The position numbers and the translations under genes were made by a program. 64,000 nucleotides of DNA. It comes from Pseudomonas sp. CC120222-01a (GTDB lineage: Bacteria; Pseudomonadota; Gammaproteobacteria; Pseudomonadales; Pseudomonadaceae). Where the stretch lies: positions 1 through 64,000 of the forward strand of contig NZ_QEQQ01000018.1 in the NCBI RefSeq assembly GCF_003097235.1, in the 5' to 3' direction. Positions 16,411 to 25,178 of the stretch are shown here, piece by piece. The notes under the pieces were generated by a model. That model was given only the letters and a program-made list of their open reading frames with translations. It was not told the DNA's origin and did not search any database. Numbering within the stretch: position 1 is the stretch's first letter; the number at the start of each line of letters is the position of its first letter.

Positions 16411-17366
16411 ATGCGTGCCCTCGCCGCCCTCAGCCGCTTCGTCGGCAACACCTTCGCCTTGTGGGTGCTGGTGTTCGCCGTGCTGGCCTTCCTGATGCCC
16501 CAGTGGTTCATCGCCCTCAAGGTCGCCATCGTGCCGCTGCTGGGCCTGGTGATGTTCGGCATGGGCCTGACCCTCAAGCTCGACGACTTCGCCGCCCTCG
16601 CCCGCCAGCCCTGGCGTGTGGCCCTGGGCGTGGTGGCGCACTTCGTGATCATGCCGGGCATGGCCTGGCTGCTTTCCACCTGCCGGCGGAAATCGCCGTG
16701 GGCGTGATCCTGGTCGGCTGCTGCCCGAGCGGCACGGCGTCGAACGTGATGGTCTGGCTGTCCAAGGGCGACCTGGCGCTGGCGGTGGCAATCGCCGCGG
16801 TAACCACCCTGCTCGCTCCGCTGCTGACTCCGGCACTGATCTGGTTCTTGGCCTCGGCCTGGCTGCCGGTGTCCTTCATGGACATGTTCTGGTCGATCCT
16901 GCAGCTGGTGATGCTGCCGATCATCCTCGGCGTGCTGGCCCAGCGCCTGCTGGGTGCGCGGGTGCAAATGGCGGTGCAGGTGCTGCCACTGGTGTCGGTG
17001 GTGAGCATCGTGATGATCGTCTGTGCAGTGGTGGCGGCCAGCCAGGCCAAGATCGCCGAGTCCGGTTTGCTGATCATGGCGGTGGTGGTGCTGCACAACA
17101 CCTTCGGTTACCTGCTGGGCTACCTCACCGGCCGGCTCTGCAAGCTGCCGCTGGCCCAGCGCAAGTCGCTGGCGCTGGAGGTGGGCATGCAGAACTCGGG
17201 GCTGGGGGCGGCACTGGCGGCAGCGCATTTCTCGCCGCTGGCAGCAGTGCCGAGCGCGCTGTTCAGCGTCTGGCACAACATCTCCGGAGCACTGTTGTCG
17301 ACCTGCTTCCGGCGGATGGAAGAGCCTTCGACCGAGGCTGCAGAGGTTGAGCCGGCCAGGCATTGA
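16411..17366 (+). pseudogene. Bile acid:sodium symporter (BASS) family transporter, interrupted by a frameshift
   Basis: The first frame starts at MRALAALSRFVGN after AAAGGAA and encodes the N-terminal helices (VAIVPLLGLVMFGMGLTLKLDDF). After MPGMAWLL at about base 16675 it shifts and stops at 16707. The other frame continues at FHLPAEIAVGVILVGCCPSGTASNVM and runs to 17366 through the remaining helices (HNTFGYLLGYL, LEVGMQNSGLGAALA). Together they make one full-length BASS protein. Homologues usually have a few more residues between MAWLL and LPAEIA, so a small deletion (for example 1, 7 or 10 bases) is likely. It is either a recent pseudogene or a sequencing error. Confidence 0.82.
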
Positions 17367-17386
17367 TGTGTACCCTGATGGCCACG

Positions 17387-17435
17387 GTGAGGACGACCTC
17401 ACGACGCACCGCGTGACCATCCCGGGGACGGCCCC
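17387..17435 (+). ncRNA. Guanidine-II (mini-ykkC) riboswitch
   Basis: Two small hairpins with ACGR loops: GTGAGG-ACGA-CCTCAC (17387-17402) and GGGG-ACGG-CCCC (17424-17435), separated by 21 bases and ending 26 bases before the SugE/Gdx start. This is the defining pattern of guanidine-II riboswitches, which turn on guanidinium exporters when guanidinium binds. The second hairpin is close enough to the GGAG site to affect translation. Confidence 0.93.
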
Positions 17436-17461
17436 ATCATTCGCAACGATGGAGACGCATC

Positions 17462-17779
17462 ATGTCCTGGATCATCCTGTTCTTCGCCGGCCTGTTCGAG
17501 GTCGGCTGGGCCGTCGGCCTGAAATACACCGACGGTTTCAGCAAACCCCTGCCTACCGTACTGACCGTCGCCGCCATGGCCATCAGCCTGGGCCTGCTGG
17601 GCCTGGCCATGAAGGAGCTGCCGCTGGGCACCGCCTATGCCATCTGGACCGGCGTCGGCGCCGTCGGCACGGTGATCGCCGGGATCATCCTGTTCGGCGA
17701 GTCGATGGCCCTGGTACGGCTGGCCAGCGTGGCGCTGATCGTCACCGGCCTGATCGGCCTGAAAGTCAGCGCCAGCTGA
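17462..17779 (+). CDS. sugE: SMR-family guanidinium exporter SugE/Gdx
   Basis: 105 aa with four hydrophobic helices. The N-terminal MSWIILFFAGLFEVGWAVGLKY carries the essential Glu of small multidrug resistance proteins, and GTAYAIWTGVGAVGTVIAG and ILFGES follow. Members controlled by guanidine riboswitches export guanidinium in exchange for protons rather than drugs. The riboswitch directly upstream supports that role over the older label of quaternary ammonium resistance. Confidence 0.95.
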   Translation: MSWIILFFAGLFEVGWAVGLKYTDGFSKPLPTVLTVAAMAISLGLLGLAMKELPLGTAYAIWTGVGAVGTVIAGIILFGESMALVRLASVALIVTGLIGLKVSAS

Positions 17780-17788
17780 TCCCCTTCC

Positions 17789-19666
17789 TTAACGCAGGCC
17801 GCCGCGCAAGCGGCTGACCTGCTCACGCAAGGCGTCTGGCTGCGCCGCCTCCACCGGGATGGCGGCGCCCGCCACGATGGTCACCCGCGACCACAGGCGC
17901 TTGAACAAGCCCTTGGCCGGGTCGCGGCTGAAGAAGCTCCCCCACAGGCCCTGCAGCGCCAGCGGAATCACCGGCACCGGGGTTTCTTCGAGGATGCGGC
18001 TGACGCCCCCTTTGAACACATCGATCTCGCCGTCGCCCGTCAGCTTGCCTTCCGGGAAGATGCACACCAGTTCACCGTCCGCCAGGTATTCGGCGATGCG
18101 GGCGAAGGCTCGCTCGTAGGTGGCCTGGTCCTCGTTGCGCCCGGCAATCGGGATGGCGCCCGCCGTGCGGAACACGAAGTTGAGCACCGGCAGGTTGTAG
18201 ATCTTGTAGTACATGACGAAGCGGATTGGCCGACGGATCGCCCCGCCCAGCAGCAGCGCATCGACGAAGGACACGTGGTTGCACACCAGCAGCGCCGCGC
18301 CTTCGTCAGGGATGCGCTCGAGGTCGCGGTGCTGCACGCGGTACATCGAATGGCTGAGCAGCCAGATCAGGAAGCGCATGGTGAACTCGGGCACGATCCT
18401 GAAGATGTAGGCATTGACCAGCACGTTCAGCAGCGACACCACCAGGAACAGTTGCGGGATGCTCAGCTTGAGCACACTCAGCAGGACAATGGTAAAGATC
18501 GCCGAGACCACCATGAACAGGGCATTGAGAATGTTGTTGGAGGCGATCACCCGAGCCCGCTGGTCCTCGGCGGTGCGTGCCTGGATCAGGGCGTACAGCG
18601 GCACGATGTAGAAACCGCCGAACACGCCAAGGCCGACGATCGACACCAGGATCCACCAGGCCTGGTGCATGCCCAGCAGCGCCAGCCAGTCGTGCGGCTG
18701 GGCGCCAGCCGGCACGTCACCCGAATGCCACCACCAGAGCAGGCCGAACAGGGTCAGGCCGAACGAGCCGAACGGCACCAGGCCGATCTCCACCTTGCGC
18801 CCACTGAGTCGTTCGCACAGCAGCGAACCGAGGGCGATGCCCACCGAGAACAGGGTCAGCACCAGGGTCACGGCGGTCTCGTCGCCGTGCAGCCACTCCT
18901 GGGCGTAGGTCGGGATCTGGGTCAGGTAGATGGCGCCGATGAACCAGAACCACGAGTTGCCGACGATCGAGCGCGACACCGCCGGGGTCTGCCCCAGGCC
19001 CATGCGCAGGATCACCCACGACTGCTTGAAGATGTTCCAGTCCAGCGCCATCTGCGGCGACGCGGCTGCGGCACGTGGAATCCAGCGGCTGGCCAGGTAA
19101 CCCAGCATGGCGGTGCCGACCACCCCACCGGCCACCACCGTGGCGTAGCTGTCGTGGGCCATCATCACCCCGGCGCCGATGGTGCCGACCAGGATGGCGA
19201 GGAAGGTGCCCATCTCCACCAGGCCGTTGCCACCGACCAGCTCTTCTTCACGCAGGGCCTGGGGCAGGATCGAGTACTTCACCGGGCCAAACAGCGCCGA
19301 GTGGGTGCCCATGCCGAACAGCGCCACCAGCATCAGCGTGAGATGGTTGGTGACGAAGCCGACGGCGCCGACCGCCATGATGCCGATCTCGGCCAGCTTG
19401 ATCGCGCGGATCAGTGCGTCCTTGGCGAACTTCTCGCCGAACTGCCCGCCCAGTGCCGAGAACAGGAAGAACGGCAGGATGAACAGCAGCGCGCAGAGGT
19501 TGACCCAGATCGAACGGTCGCCGTCGCCCAGGCTGAGCTTGAACAGGATCGCCAGGATCAGCGACTGCTTGAACAGGTTGTCGTTGAAGGCACCCAGCAG
19601 CTGGGTGACGAAGAACGGCAGGAAACGCCGCTTGCCGAGCAAGGTGAATTGCGAGGGGTGACTCAT
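17789..19666 (-). CDS. MFS lysophospholipid transporter fused to a PlsC-type acyltransferase
   Basis: I start at MSHPSQFTLLGKRRF, giving 625 aa. The N-terminal ~430 residues are an MFS permease of the LplT type (FFVTQLLGAFNDNLFKQS, GMGTHSALFGPVKYSILP, NNILNALFMV). Residues ~440-625 are an acyltransferase with the NHVSFVD (HX4D) and FPEGKLTGDG motifs. Fused LplT-PlsC proteins are thought to flip lysophospholipids inward and re-acylate them. A longer frame upstream exists, but its extra 51 residues look unrelated. Convergent with sugE. Confidence 0.9.
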   Translation of the reverse strand: MSHPSQFTLLGKRRFLPFFVTQLLGAFNDNLFKQSLILAILFKLSLGDGDRSIWVNLCALLFILPFFLFSALGGQFGEKFAKDALIRAIKLAEIGIMAVGAVGFVTNHLTLMLVALFGMGTHSALFGPVKYSILPQALREEELVGGNGLVEMGTFLAILVGTIGAGVMMAHDSYATVVAGGVVGTAMLGYLASRWIPRAAAASPQMALDWNIFKQSWVILRMGLGQTPAVSRSIVGNSWFWFIGAIYLTQIPTYAQEWLHGDETAVTLVLTLFSVGIALGSLLCERLSGRKVEIGLVPFGSFGLTLFGLLWWWHSGDVPAGAQPHDWLALLGMHQAWWILVSIVGLGVFGGFYIVPLYALIQARTAEDQRARVIASNNILNALFMVVSAIFTIVLLSVLKLSIPQLFLVVSLLNVLVNAYIFRIVPEFTMRFLIWLLSHSMYRVQHRDLERIPDEGAALLVCNHVSFVDALLLGGAIRRPIRFVMYYKIYNLPVLNFVFRTAGAIPIAGRNEDQATYERAFARIAEYLADGELVCIFPEGKLTGDGEIDVFKGGVSRILEETPVPVIPLALQGLWGSFFSRDPAKGLFKRLWSRVTIVAGAAIPVEAAQPDALREQVSRLRGGLR

Positions 19667-19826
19667 CGTCCTTGTTCCTGAGTGTCTTTTGTCATTGGAG
19701 GCACGTGGAGCGTTGCAAGCCACAAATCTGCATGGGAATGCCTGCGCCTGGCAAGGAACACGGGGCAATACAGGAACCCGCTCACAATTTGATATCACAG
19801 TGACATTAATTTCAGCCAAACCACTG

Positions 19827-19853
19827 TTCAGATTTTGTTACATGCGCCGATAA
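19827..19853 (+). promoter_or_regulatory. FliA (sigma-28) type promoter of the chemoreceptor gene
   Basis: A perfect -10 GCCGATAA at 19846-19853 and a weaker -35 (TTCAGATT, 5 of 8 to TAAAGTTT) 11 bases upstream. Chemoreceptor genes are commonly in the FliA regulon. It lies about 80 bases before the start codon. Confidence 0.65.
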
Positions 19854-19932
19854 TTCATATAGATGACTATATCTGACAGAAGGAACAGACCTCAGGTCTC
19901 CTCCAACGCATAAGAAAAGGAGCTCGGCAGTA

Positions 19933-21852
19933 ATGTTTACCTGGTTTGGCGACCTCAGGATCGCCCACAAACTCTTCCTCGGTTTCGGCCTGGTGCTGTG
20001 CCTCACACTGGTGCAGTCGCTGATCAGCTGGGACGGCCTGGGCAGCCTGGTCCGGCGCAGCGAGGTGGTCAGCGATGTGTCGCGCCTCAACGACGCCCTC
20101 GGCGACTTGCGCGAAGCGCGCTTGCGTCACGCCATGGCCAACGGCGCACCCGCCGAGAGCAAGCAGCTGCAAGCTGCGCTGGACGCCTTCAAGCCGACAC
20201 TGGCAAAGCTGCGCGAAGTGATGATCAGGGCGCAGAGCCATGCGCTGCTCAATACCGCCGACCAGGCACTGCAGGGCTACAGCGGCAACCAGGCGGCCAG
20301 CTTCCGTTCCTATGAAAAGATGCGCGCCGCGCAGAAGGAAATGGGCGTGCTGGCCACCCAGTCGTTCGCCAGCATCGAGCAGATCCGCAACCAGGTACGC
20401 GCCTTGCCCGATGCCGAGCAGCGCTTCGTGCGCATCGAGGCGATCAACCAGATTCGCGAAAACCTGATTCTGCTGCGCTACCACGTGCGCGGTTATACCG
20501 GGAACACCAACGCCGAGACCGAAAAGCTGATGAACGCTCAGATCGCCACCACGGTGAACGAGCTGCCTGGGCTGGTCGCCCGCTTCAACGGCAATTTCCC
20601 ACAGCAGTTCCAGCAGCTGGAGCAGCAAGTGCAGGCCTATGCCAAGGCCGTCGAGGCGTTCCGTGGCGAAGTCAGCCACTTGGTGGAATACCGCGCCGCC
20701 ATGGCCAACGACATCGAGACCCTCAACGGTGTCATCGGCCAACTGCTGGACGACCAGGCGGTACTGGTCGCCAAGGACAGTCATTTCGCCCGCACCCTGC
20801 AGATCGCCACCACCCTGCTCGCCTTGCTGATCGGCGCCCTCGCTGCGGTAGTGATTGCCCGGCAGATCAGCCAGCCGCTGCGCCAGGCGCTGAAAGCCAT
20901 GGAACAGGTGGCTGCCGGTGACCTCGGCGAACAACCGACCAGCCGCCGCCGTGACGAAGTCGGCCAGTTGCAGAACGCCCTGCAGGGCATGACCCGCAAC
21001 CTGCGTGAGCTGATCGCCCAGGTGCGCGATGGCATATCGCAGATTGCCAGCGCCACCGAGGAGCTTTCGGCGATCACCGAGCAGACCAGCGCCGGTGCCA
21101 ACAACCAGAAGGTGGAAACCGACCAGGTGGCCACGGCCATGCAGGAAATGGCGGCCACTGTGCATGAAGTCGCGCGTAATGCCGGCGAAGCCTCTACAGC
21201 CGCCAGCGCAACTGATGAAGAAGCCCGTGAAGGTGACAGCGTGGTCAGCCGCGCCGTGGCCCAGATCAGCCGCCTGGCCAGCCAGGTGGACGCCACTGGC
21301 GAAGCCATGGGCGCGCTGCGCAGCGAGAGCCAGCGTATCGGCAAAGTCATGGACGTGATCAAAGCCGTGGCCGAACAGACCAACCTGCTGGCGCTCAATG
21401 CCGCCATCGAAGCGGCGCGGGCCGGTGAAGCGGGCCGTGGTTTTGCGGTGGTGGCCGATGAAGTGCGCAGCCTGGCACAGCGTACCCAGGCATCGACACT
21501 GGAGATCGAGTCGGCGATCGGCAGCCTTGAGGACGGTACCCGTTCGGTGAGCGAGCTGATGGAGCAGAGCCAGAGCCTGACCGAAAGCAGCGTGGCGTTG
21601 GTGCGTGAAGCCGGGGTCGCGCTGGAAGGGATCACCCAGCGTGTGTCGGCGATTCAACTGATGAACCAGCAGATTGCGGCGGCTTCGGAGCAGCAGAGCG
21701 CGGTGGCTGAAGAGATCAGCCGCAGCGTGGTGACGGTGCGGGACATTTCCGAACAGACCGCCGAGGCCAGCCAGCAGACTTCGGTGTCCAGCGTGGAGCT
21801 GGCGCGGCTGGGTGGGCAGTTGCAGCAGATGATCAGCCGGTTCCGGTTCTGA
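19933..21852 (+). CDS. Methyl-accepting chemotaxis protein with a helical-bimodular (HBM-like) sensor domain
   Basis: 639 aa after a strong AAAAGGAG site. A membrane helix at ~12-32 is followed by an all-helical periplasmic region to ~288. That ~255-residue length is what HBM double four-helix bundles need, and RYHVRGYTGNTNAET fits. A second helix (TTLLALLIGALAAVVIA), HAMP and the conserved tip VAEQTNLLALNAAIEAARAG follow. The C-terminus lacks a NWETF-type CheR tether. HBM receptors in P. putida (McpS, McpQ) bind organic acids such as TCA intermediates or citrate; the ligand here is not readable from sequence. Confidence 0.92.
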   Translation: MFTWFGDLRIAHKLFLGFGLVLCLTLVQSLISWDGLGSLVRRSEVVSDVSRLNDALGDLREARLRHAMANGAPAESKQLQAALDAFKPTLAKLREVMIRAQSHALLNTADQALQGYSGNQAASFRSYEKMRAAQKEMGVLATQSFASIEQIRNQVRALPDAEQRFVRIEAINQIRENLILLRYHVRGYTGNTNAETEKLMNAQIATTVNELPGLVARFNGNFPQQFQQLEQQVQAYAKAVEAFRGEVSHLVEYRAAMANDIETLNGVIGQLLDDQAVLVAKDSHFARTLQIATTLLALLIGALAAVVIARQISQPLRQALKAMEQVAAGDLGEQPTSRRRDEVGQLQNALQGMTRNLRELIAQVRDGISQIASATEELSAITEQTSAGANNQKVETDQVATAMQEMAATVHEVARNAGEASTAASATDEEAREGDSVVSRAVAQISRLASQVDATGEAMGALRSESQRIGKVMDVIKAVAEQTNLLALNAAIEAARAGEAGRGFAVVADEVRSLAQRTQASTLEIESAIGSLEDGTRSVSELMEQSQSLTESSVALVREAGVALEGITQRVSAIQLMNQQIAAASEQQSAVAEEISRSVVTVRDISEQTAEASQQTSVSSVELARLGGQLQQMISRFRF

Positions 21853-21879
21853 TTCATTGATCAGAAAGCTGCACTGACT

Positions 21880-21995
21880 GTAGGAGCGGCCTTGCGTCGC
21901 GAAAGGGCTGCGTAGCAGCCCCGGCAATTGCTGCATCGCCGCAGGAATCTGGGGCCGCGTTGCGGCCCTTTCGCGACGCAAGGCCGCTCCTACAG
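21880..21995. repeat. REP element pair (second sequence type)
   Basis: CTGTAGGAGCGGCCTTGCGTCGCGAAAGGGC followed ~50 bases later by GCCCTTTCGCGACGCAAGGCCGCTCCTACAG, an almost perfect inverted pair. It separates the convergent chemoreceptor and amidohydrolase genes. Core differs from the GCGGGC type at 9191, 13476 and 16270. Confidence 0.88.
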
Positions 21996-22011
21996 ATAAT
22001 GCAGCGCCAGA

Positions 22012-22851
22012 TTACTCGAAGCCGAACAGCGCCTGCGCAGTATCCACCAGCAGCGCCCGGCGCAGTTCAGCCGAGCAGCCCAAGGCATCGAACTGCTCGA
22101 CAACTCTGGTAAAGCTCACCGCTGACTCATGCTGGGTATGCGGCCAGTCACTGCCCCACATCAACCGTTCGGCACCATAGTGAGCCTCAAGCGCACACAG
22201 GGCCTGCCGTGCAAACGCCAGGTTCTGCTCAGGCGTGCCCTCCAGCCGGTAGATACCCGACACCTTGACCCACACCTTGCCCTTGCCGCCCAGCGTCAAC
22301 AGCTCGGCAAACCCCGGCTGCCCAAGCCCCAGACGGGCATCGGGCCGACCGAAATGGTCGACCACAATGTTCAGCCCGTAAGGCTCCAGGGCCCGTACCA
22401 GCGCCGGAATGTCCGCGACATGGCGGTGCAGCTCCAGGTGCCAGCCCTGTTCGCCGATGCGCTCCAGCAGGGGCCGCCATTCGGTGCCTGTCAGGTCAGG
22501 CAGGCCCTGGCCCATGAGGTTCAGGCGCACGCCCCTGACCCCGAGCCGATCCATCTCTTGCAAGGTCTCGCGCTCGACGTCCCGGTCAAGCATCACCACC
22601 CCGCGCAGTTGCCCCGGCACGGTCTGCAGGGCGCTGAGCAGGTAACGGTTGTCGGTGCCCAGGAAACTGGGCTGCACCAGTACGCCATGGCTGAAACCAT
22701 GGGTCAGCAACTGGCCCAGGTAGTCGCCCAGCGGCGCATCGTAGCTGGGCGCATAACGCCGCTCGCTGGCCAGGTTCAGCCCACGGCTGAACACGTGGGC
22801 ATGGCTGTCGATGGCGGTCAGGTGTGAAACAGGAACGTCGGGCATGGTCAT
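22012..22851 (-). CDS. Amidohydrolase family protein (2-pyrone-4,6-dicarboxylate lactonase-like)
   Basis: About 279 aa. The N-terminus has the metal-site motif AIDSHAHVF, followed by VLVQPSFLGTDNRYLL, GVRGVRLNLMGQG, NIVVDHFGRPDA and MWGSDWPHTQHE, the pattern of COG3618/LigI-type TIM-barrel hydrolases that open lactones of sugar or aromatic acids. Alternative starts (GTG 22854, ATG 22845) are in frame; none has a strong ribosome site, in keeping with coupling to the MFS gene 15 bases upstream. The substrate probably matches that transporter but is unknown. Confidence 0.85.
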   Translation of the reverse strand: MTMPDVPVSHLTAIDSHAHVFSRGLNLASERRYAPSYDAPLGDYLGQLLTHGFSHGVLVQPSFLGTDNRYLLSALQTVPGQLRGVVMLDRDVERETLQEMDRLGVRGVRLNLMGQGLPDLTGTEWRPLLERIGEQGWHLELHRHVADIPALVRALEPYGLNIVVDHFGRPDARLGLGQPGFAELLTLGGKGKVWVKVSGIYRLEGTPEQNLAFARQALCALEAHYGAERLMWGSDWPHTQHESAVSFTRVVEQFDALGCSAELRRALLVDTAQALFGFE

Positions 22852-22866
22852 CACAGGACAGTCAGG

Positions 22867-24141
22867 TTACTTGGCAACAGCGCCAGCCATTGCCGGCGCT
22901 GGCGTGGCCTCAAGGTTGCGGCCACGGGTTTCCGGCAGGCACAGCGCTGCGAGCATGGCCACGCCGTAGGCGATGCCGGCATCGATACCGATCGCGCTAC
23001 CCAGCGACATGGATTCGCTCATGTGGCCGACCAGGAACGGGAACACCGCCGACAGCACGCGGCCGAAGTTGTAGCAGAAGCCGACCCCGGCACCGCGCAC
23101 GTCGGCCGGGTACAGCTCGTTGAAGAACGCTCCCAGGCTGGCCGGAATGCCGGCGGCGAAGAAGCCCAGCGGGAAGCCGAGGAACAGCATCTGGGTATTG
23201 GTCAGCGGGAAGAACACATAGGCCTGCACGGTGAGCACGCAGCACAGCGCGAACAGCAGGATGTTCTTGCGCCGGCCGATGCGGTCGATCAACAGGCCGC
23301 TGGCCACGCAACCGCACCAGAAGGCGAAGATGATCACCGCCAGGTAGCCACCGGAGTTCAGTACCGACAAGTTGCGTTCGGTCTTGAGGAAAGTCGGCAG
23401 CCAGGTCATCACCGCGTGGTAACCACCGTGGGCACCCAGGCCCAGCAGGCCGCCGAGCAGGGTCACGCGCAGCAGTTCCGGGCGGAAGATGCCGGACATG
23501 GATTTGAAGAAGCTGCCGGGAATGGCCTTCTCCTTCTGCAGCCGCTGAAAGCTGTCCGGCTCCGGCACGTTGCGGCGCACCCAGATGATCAGCAGCGACG
23601 GCAGCAGGCCGACGAAGAACATTACCCGCCAAGCGTATTCAGCCGGTACCAGCGAATAGATCAGGGTGAACAGCCCCACCGCCAGGCCCCAGCCCACGGC
23701 CCAGGCGCTCTGCACCGTGCCCATGACCTTGCCGCGGTATTTCGGGTTGATGGTCTCGGCCATCAGCACCGCGCCGGCCGCCCACTCGCCACCGATGCCG
23801 AAGCCCTGCATGGCCTTGACGAACAGCAGCGGATAGAAGCCGGTGACAAACGCCGAGAGGAAGGTGAAGAAGGAGAACCAGAGGATCATCCACTGCAGGG
23901 TCCGCACGCGGCCATAACGGTCCGACAAGGTGCCGCCGAGCCAGCCACCAATCGCCGAGGTAATCAGGGTCAGGCCGCTGATAAGGCCGGCATCGCCCTT
24001 GGTCAGGGAGAACGCGGCGATCAGCGCGGGGATGGCCAGGCCGAACATCTGCACTTCCAGCGCATCGAGCGACCAGCCACCGAAACAGGCCCAGAACGTC
24101 TTGCGTTCCCGTGAAGTGATCTGGCGATACCAGCTGAACAT
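22867..24141 (-). CDS. MFS transporter for an organic or aromatic acid (SHS/AAHS-like)
   Basis: 424 aa, twelve hydrophobic segments, start with AAGGATAACAATC upstream. Motifs include GGWSLDALEVQMFGLAIPAL in the first helix (the charged Asp typical of acid:proton symporters), GGTLSDRYGRVRTL, GIGGEWAAGAVLMAE and the C-terminal PETRGRNLE. Located between a GntR regulator and an amidohydrolase on the same strand, it likely imports the compound that the amidohydrolase processes. The exact acid cannot be read from sequence. Confidence 0.87.
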   Translation of the reverse strand: MFSWYRQITSRERKTFWACFGGWSLDALEVQMFGLAIPALIAAFSLTKGDAGLISGLTLITSAIGGWLGGTLSDRYGRVRTLQWMILWFSFFTFLSAFVTGFYPLLFVKAMQGFGIGGEWAAGAVLMAETINPKYRGKVMGTVQSAWAVGWGLAVGLFTLIYSLVPAEYAWRVMFFVGLLPSLLIIWVRRNVPEPDSFQRLQKEKAIPGSFFKSMSGIFRPELLRVTLLGGLLGLGAHGGYHAVMTWLPTFLKTERNLSVLNSGGYLAVIIFAFWCGCVASGLLIDRIGRRKNILLFALCCVLTVQAYVFFPLTNTQMLFLGFPLGFFAAGIPASLGAFFNELYPADVRGAGVGFCYNFGRVLSAVFPFLVGHMSESMSLGSAIGIDAGIAYGVAMLAALCLPETRGRNLEATPAPAMAGAVAK

Positions 24142-24281
24142 GATTGTTATCCTTCTTAGTCGTGTGTGTTACGGCCGGGCGTACCGAAGCTCTAGGCACG
24201 CTGACGACCGGGCAGGCGAAGCCACTGCGCCGTGGCAGAACGGCGCAGACGGGTAACGGGTAACGCGGCCGGTTTAACGGC

Positions 24282-25013
24282 TCAGCGAATGTCGACGCGG
24301 TAGCGGAAGTGCTGCGCGTGGCCGCGCGAGCGGCGCCATTCCAGCGGTTTGCCGGCGTAGTCGCGGGCCAGGCGCTCGATCACTACCACCGGGCTGTCGG
24401 CCGGCAGTTGCAGCAAGCGACCATGGGCTGCATCGACCGCTTCGGCGGTCAGGGTCTCTTCGGCGTAGGCGACCACCTGGCCGCACAGCTCCTCGTAGAT
24501 CGGGTAGAGCAGCGGGCCTTTGCTTTGCAGCTCGACGTCGAGCAGCGGCTGGAAGGTCTGGCGCGGCAGCCAGATTTCCTCGGCGAGCACCGGCTGGGCA
24601 CCGAGCAGTCGGGTACGGATAATGCGAATGACCTCGGCCTCGGCGGCCAGGCCAAGCGCTTCGGCAACGGCCGACGGTGCCGGTACCGGCTCGATGGAGA
24701 GGATGCGGCTTTCCGGCATCAGTCGCTCGCCGGTGGCGCTTTCGAAGCGGAAGAAGCGGAACAGCGAAGACTGGAACTGCGGGCGGCGGATGAAGGTACC
24801 GCGGCCCTGCTGACGCTCCAGTACGCCTTCGGCGACCAGCACGTCCACGGCCTTGCGCACCGTGCCGACGGACATGTCGAACTCGGTAGCCAGGGCGGCT
24901 TCGGTCGGAATGGCTTCGCCCGGGCGCCAGCGGTTGTTGGCGATCTGCTCGATCAGGTGATCGCGCAGTTGTTGATAGCGGGGCAGTCGAGCATCACCGG
25001 ACAGTGGGTGCAT
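24282..25013 (-). CDS. GntR/HutC-family transcriptional regulator
   Basis: 243 aa. The N-terminal winged helix (PRYQQLRDHLIEQI, PTEAALATEFDMSVGTVRKAVD, GVLERQQGRGTFI) is typical GntR, and the C-terminal ~150 residues form a UTRA ligand domain (LAEEIWLPRQTFQPL, VVVIERLARDYAGKPLEW). Upstream of and on the same strand as the MFS and amidohydrolase genes, it probably controls them. A short palindrome 20 bases upstream of its start may be its operator. Confidence 0.92.
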   Translation of the reverse strand: MHPLSGDARLPRYQQLRDHLIEQIANNRWRPGEAIPTEAALATEFDMSVGTVRKAVDVLVAEGVLERQQGRGTFIRRPQFQSSLFRFFRFESATGERLMPESRILSIEPVPAPSAVAEALGLAAEAEVIRIIRTRLLGAQPVLAEEIWLPRQTFQPLLDVELQSKGPLLYPIYEELCGQVVAYAEETLTAEAVDAAHGRLLQLPADSPVVVIERLARDYAGKPLEWRRSRGHAQHFRYRVDIR

Positions 25014-25032
25014 GGGTCGGCTCTCGTCTTGT

Positions 25033-25044
25033 TATGTAAACATA
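25033..25044. promoter_or_regulatory. Candidate GntR operator
   Basis: TATGT-AA-ACATA inverted repeat in an AT-rich tract just upstream of the gntR start; the length and TGT...ACA core fit GntR/HutC-type operators. No copy was seen in the 24142-24281 gap before the MFS gene. Confidence 0.4.
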
Positions 25045-25178
25045 TATATGAATTTTTCCGAGAGTATTCCCCGCAGGGGGAGGACTGTCAATCCTCCGCT
25101 GGTCACCCTGATGCGTAGACAAAAAGGCCGGGGATGGCAGAATGCCTCCAACCTGTGCACTGAAGGAGCAGTTCAACC

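Noticed and set aside
9191..21995. CRISPR array
   Set aside because: The recurring palindromic repeats are dispersed, in inverted pairs and tens of bases long without regular spacers; they are REP elements.
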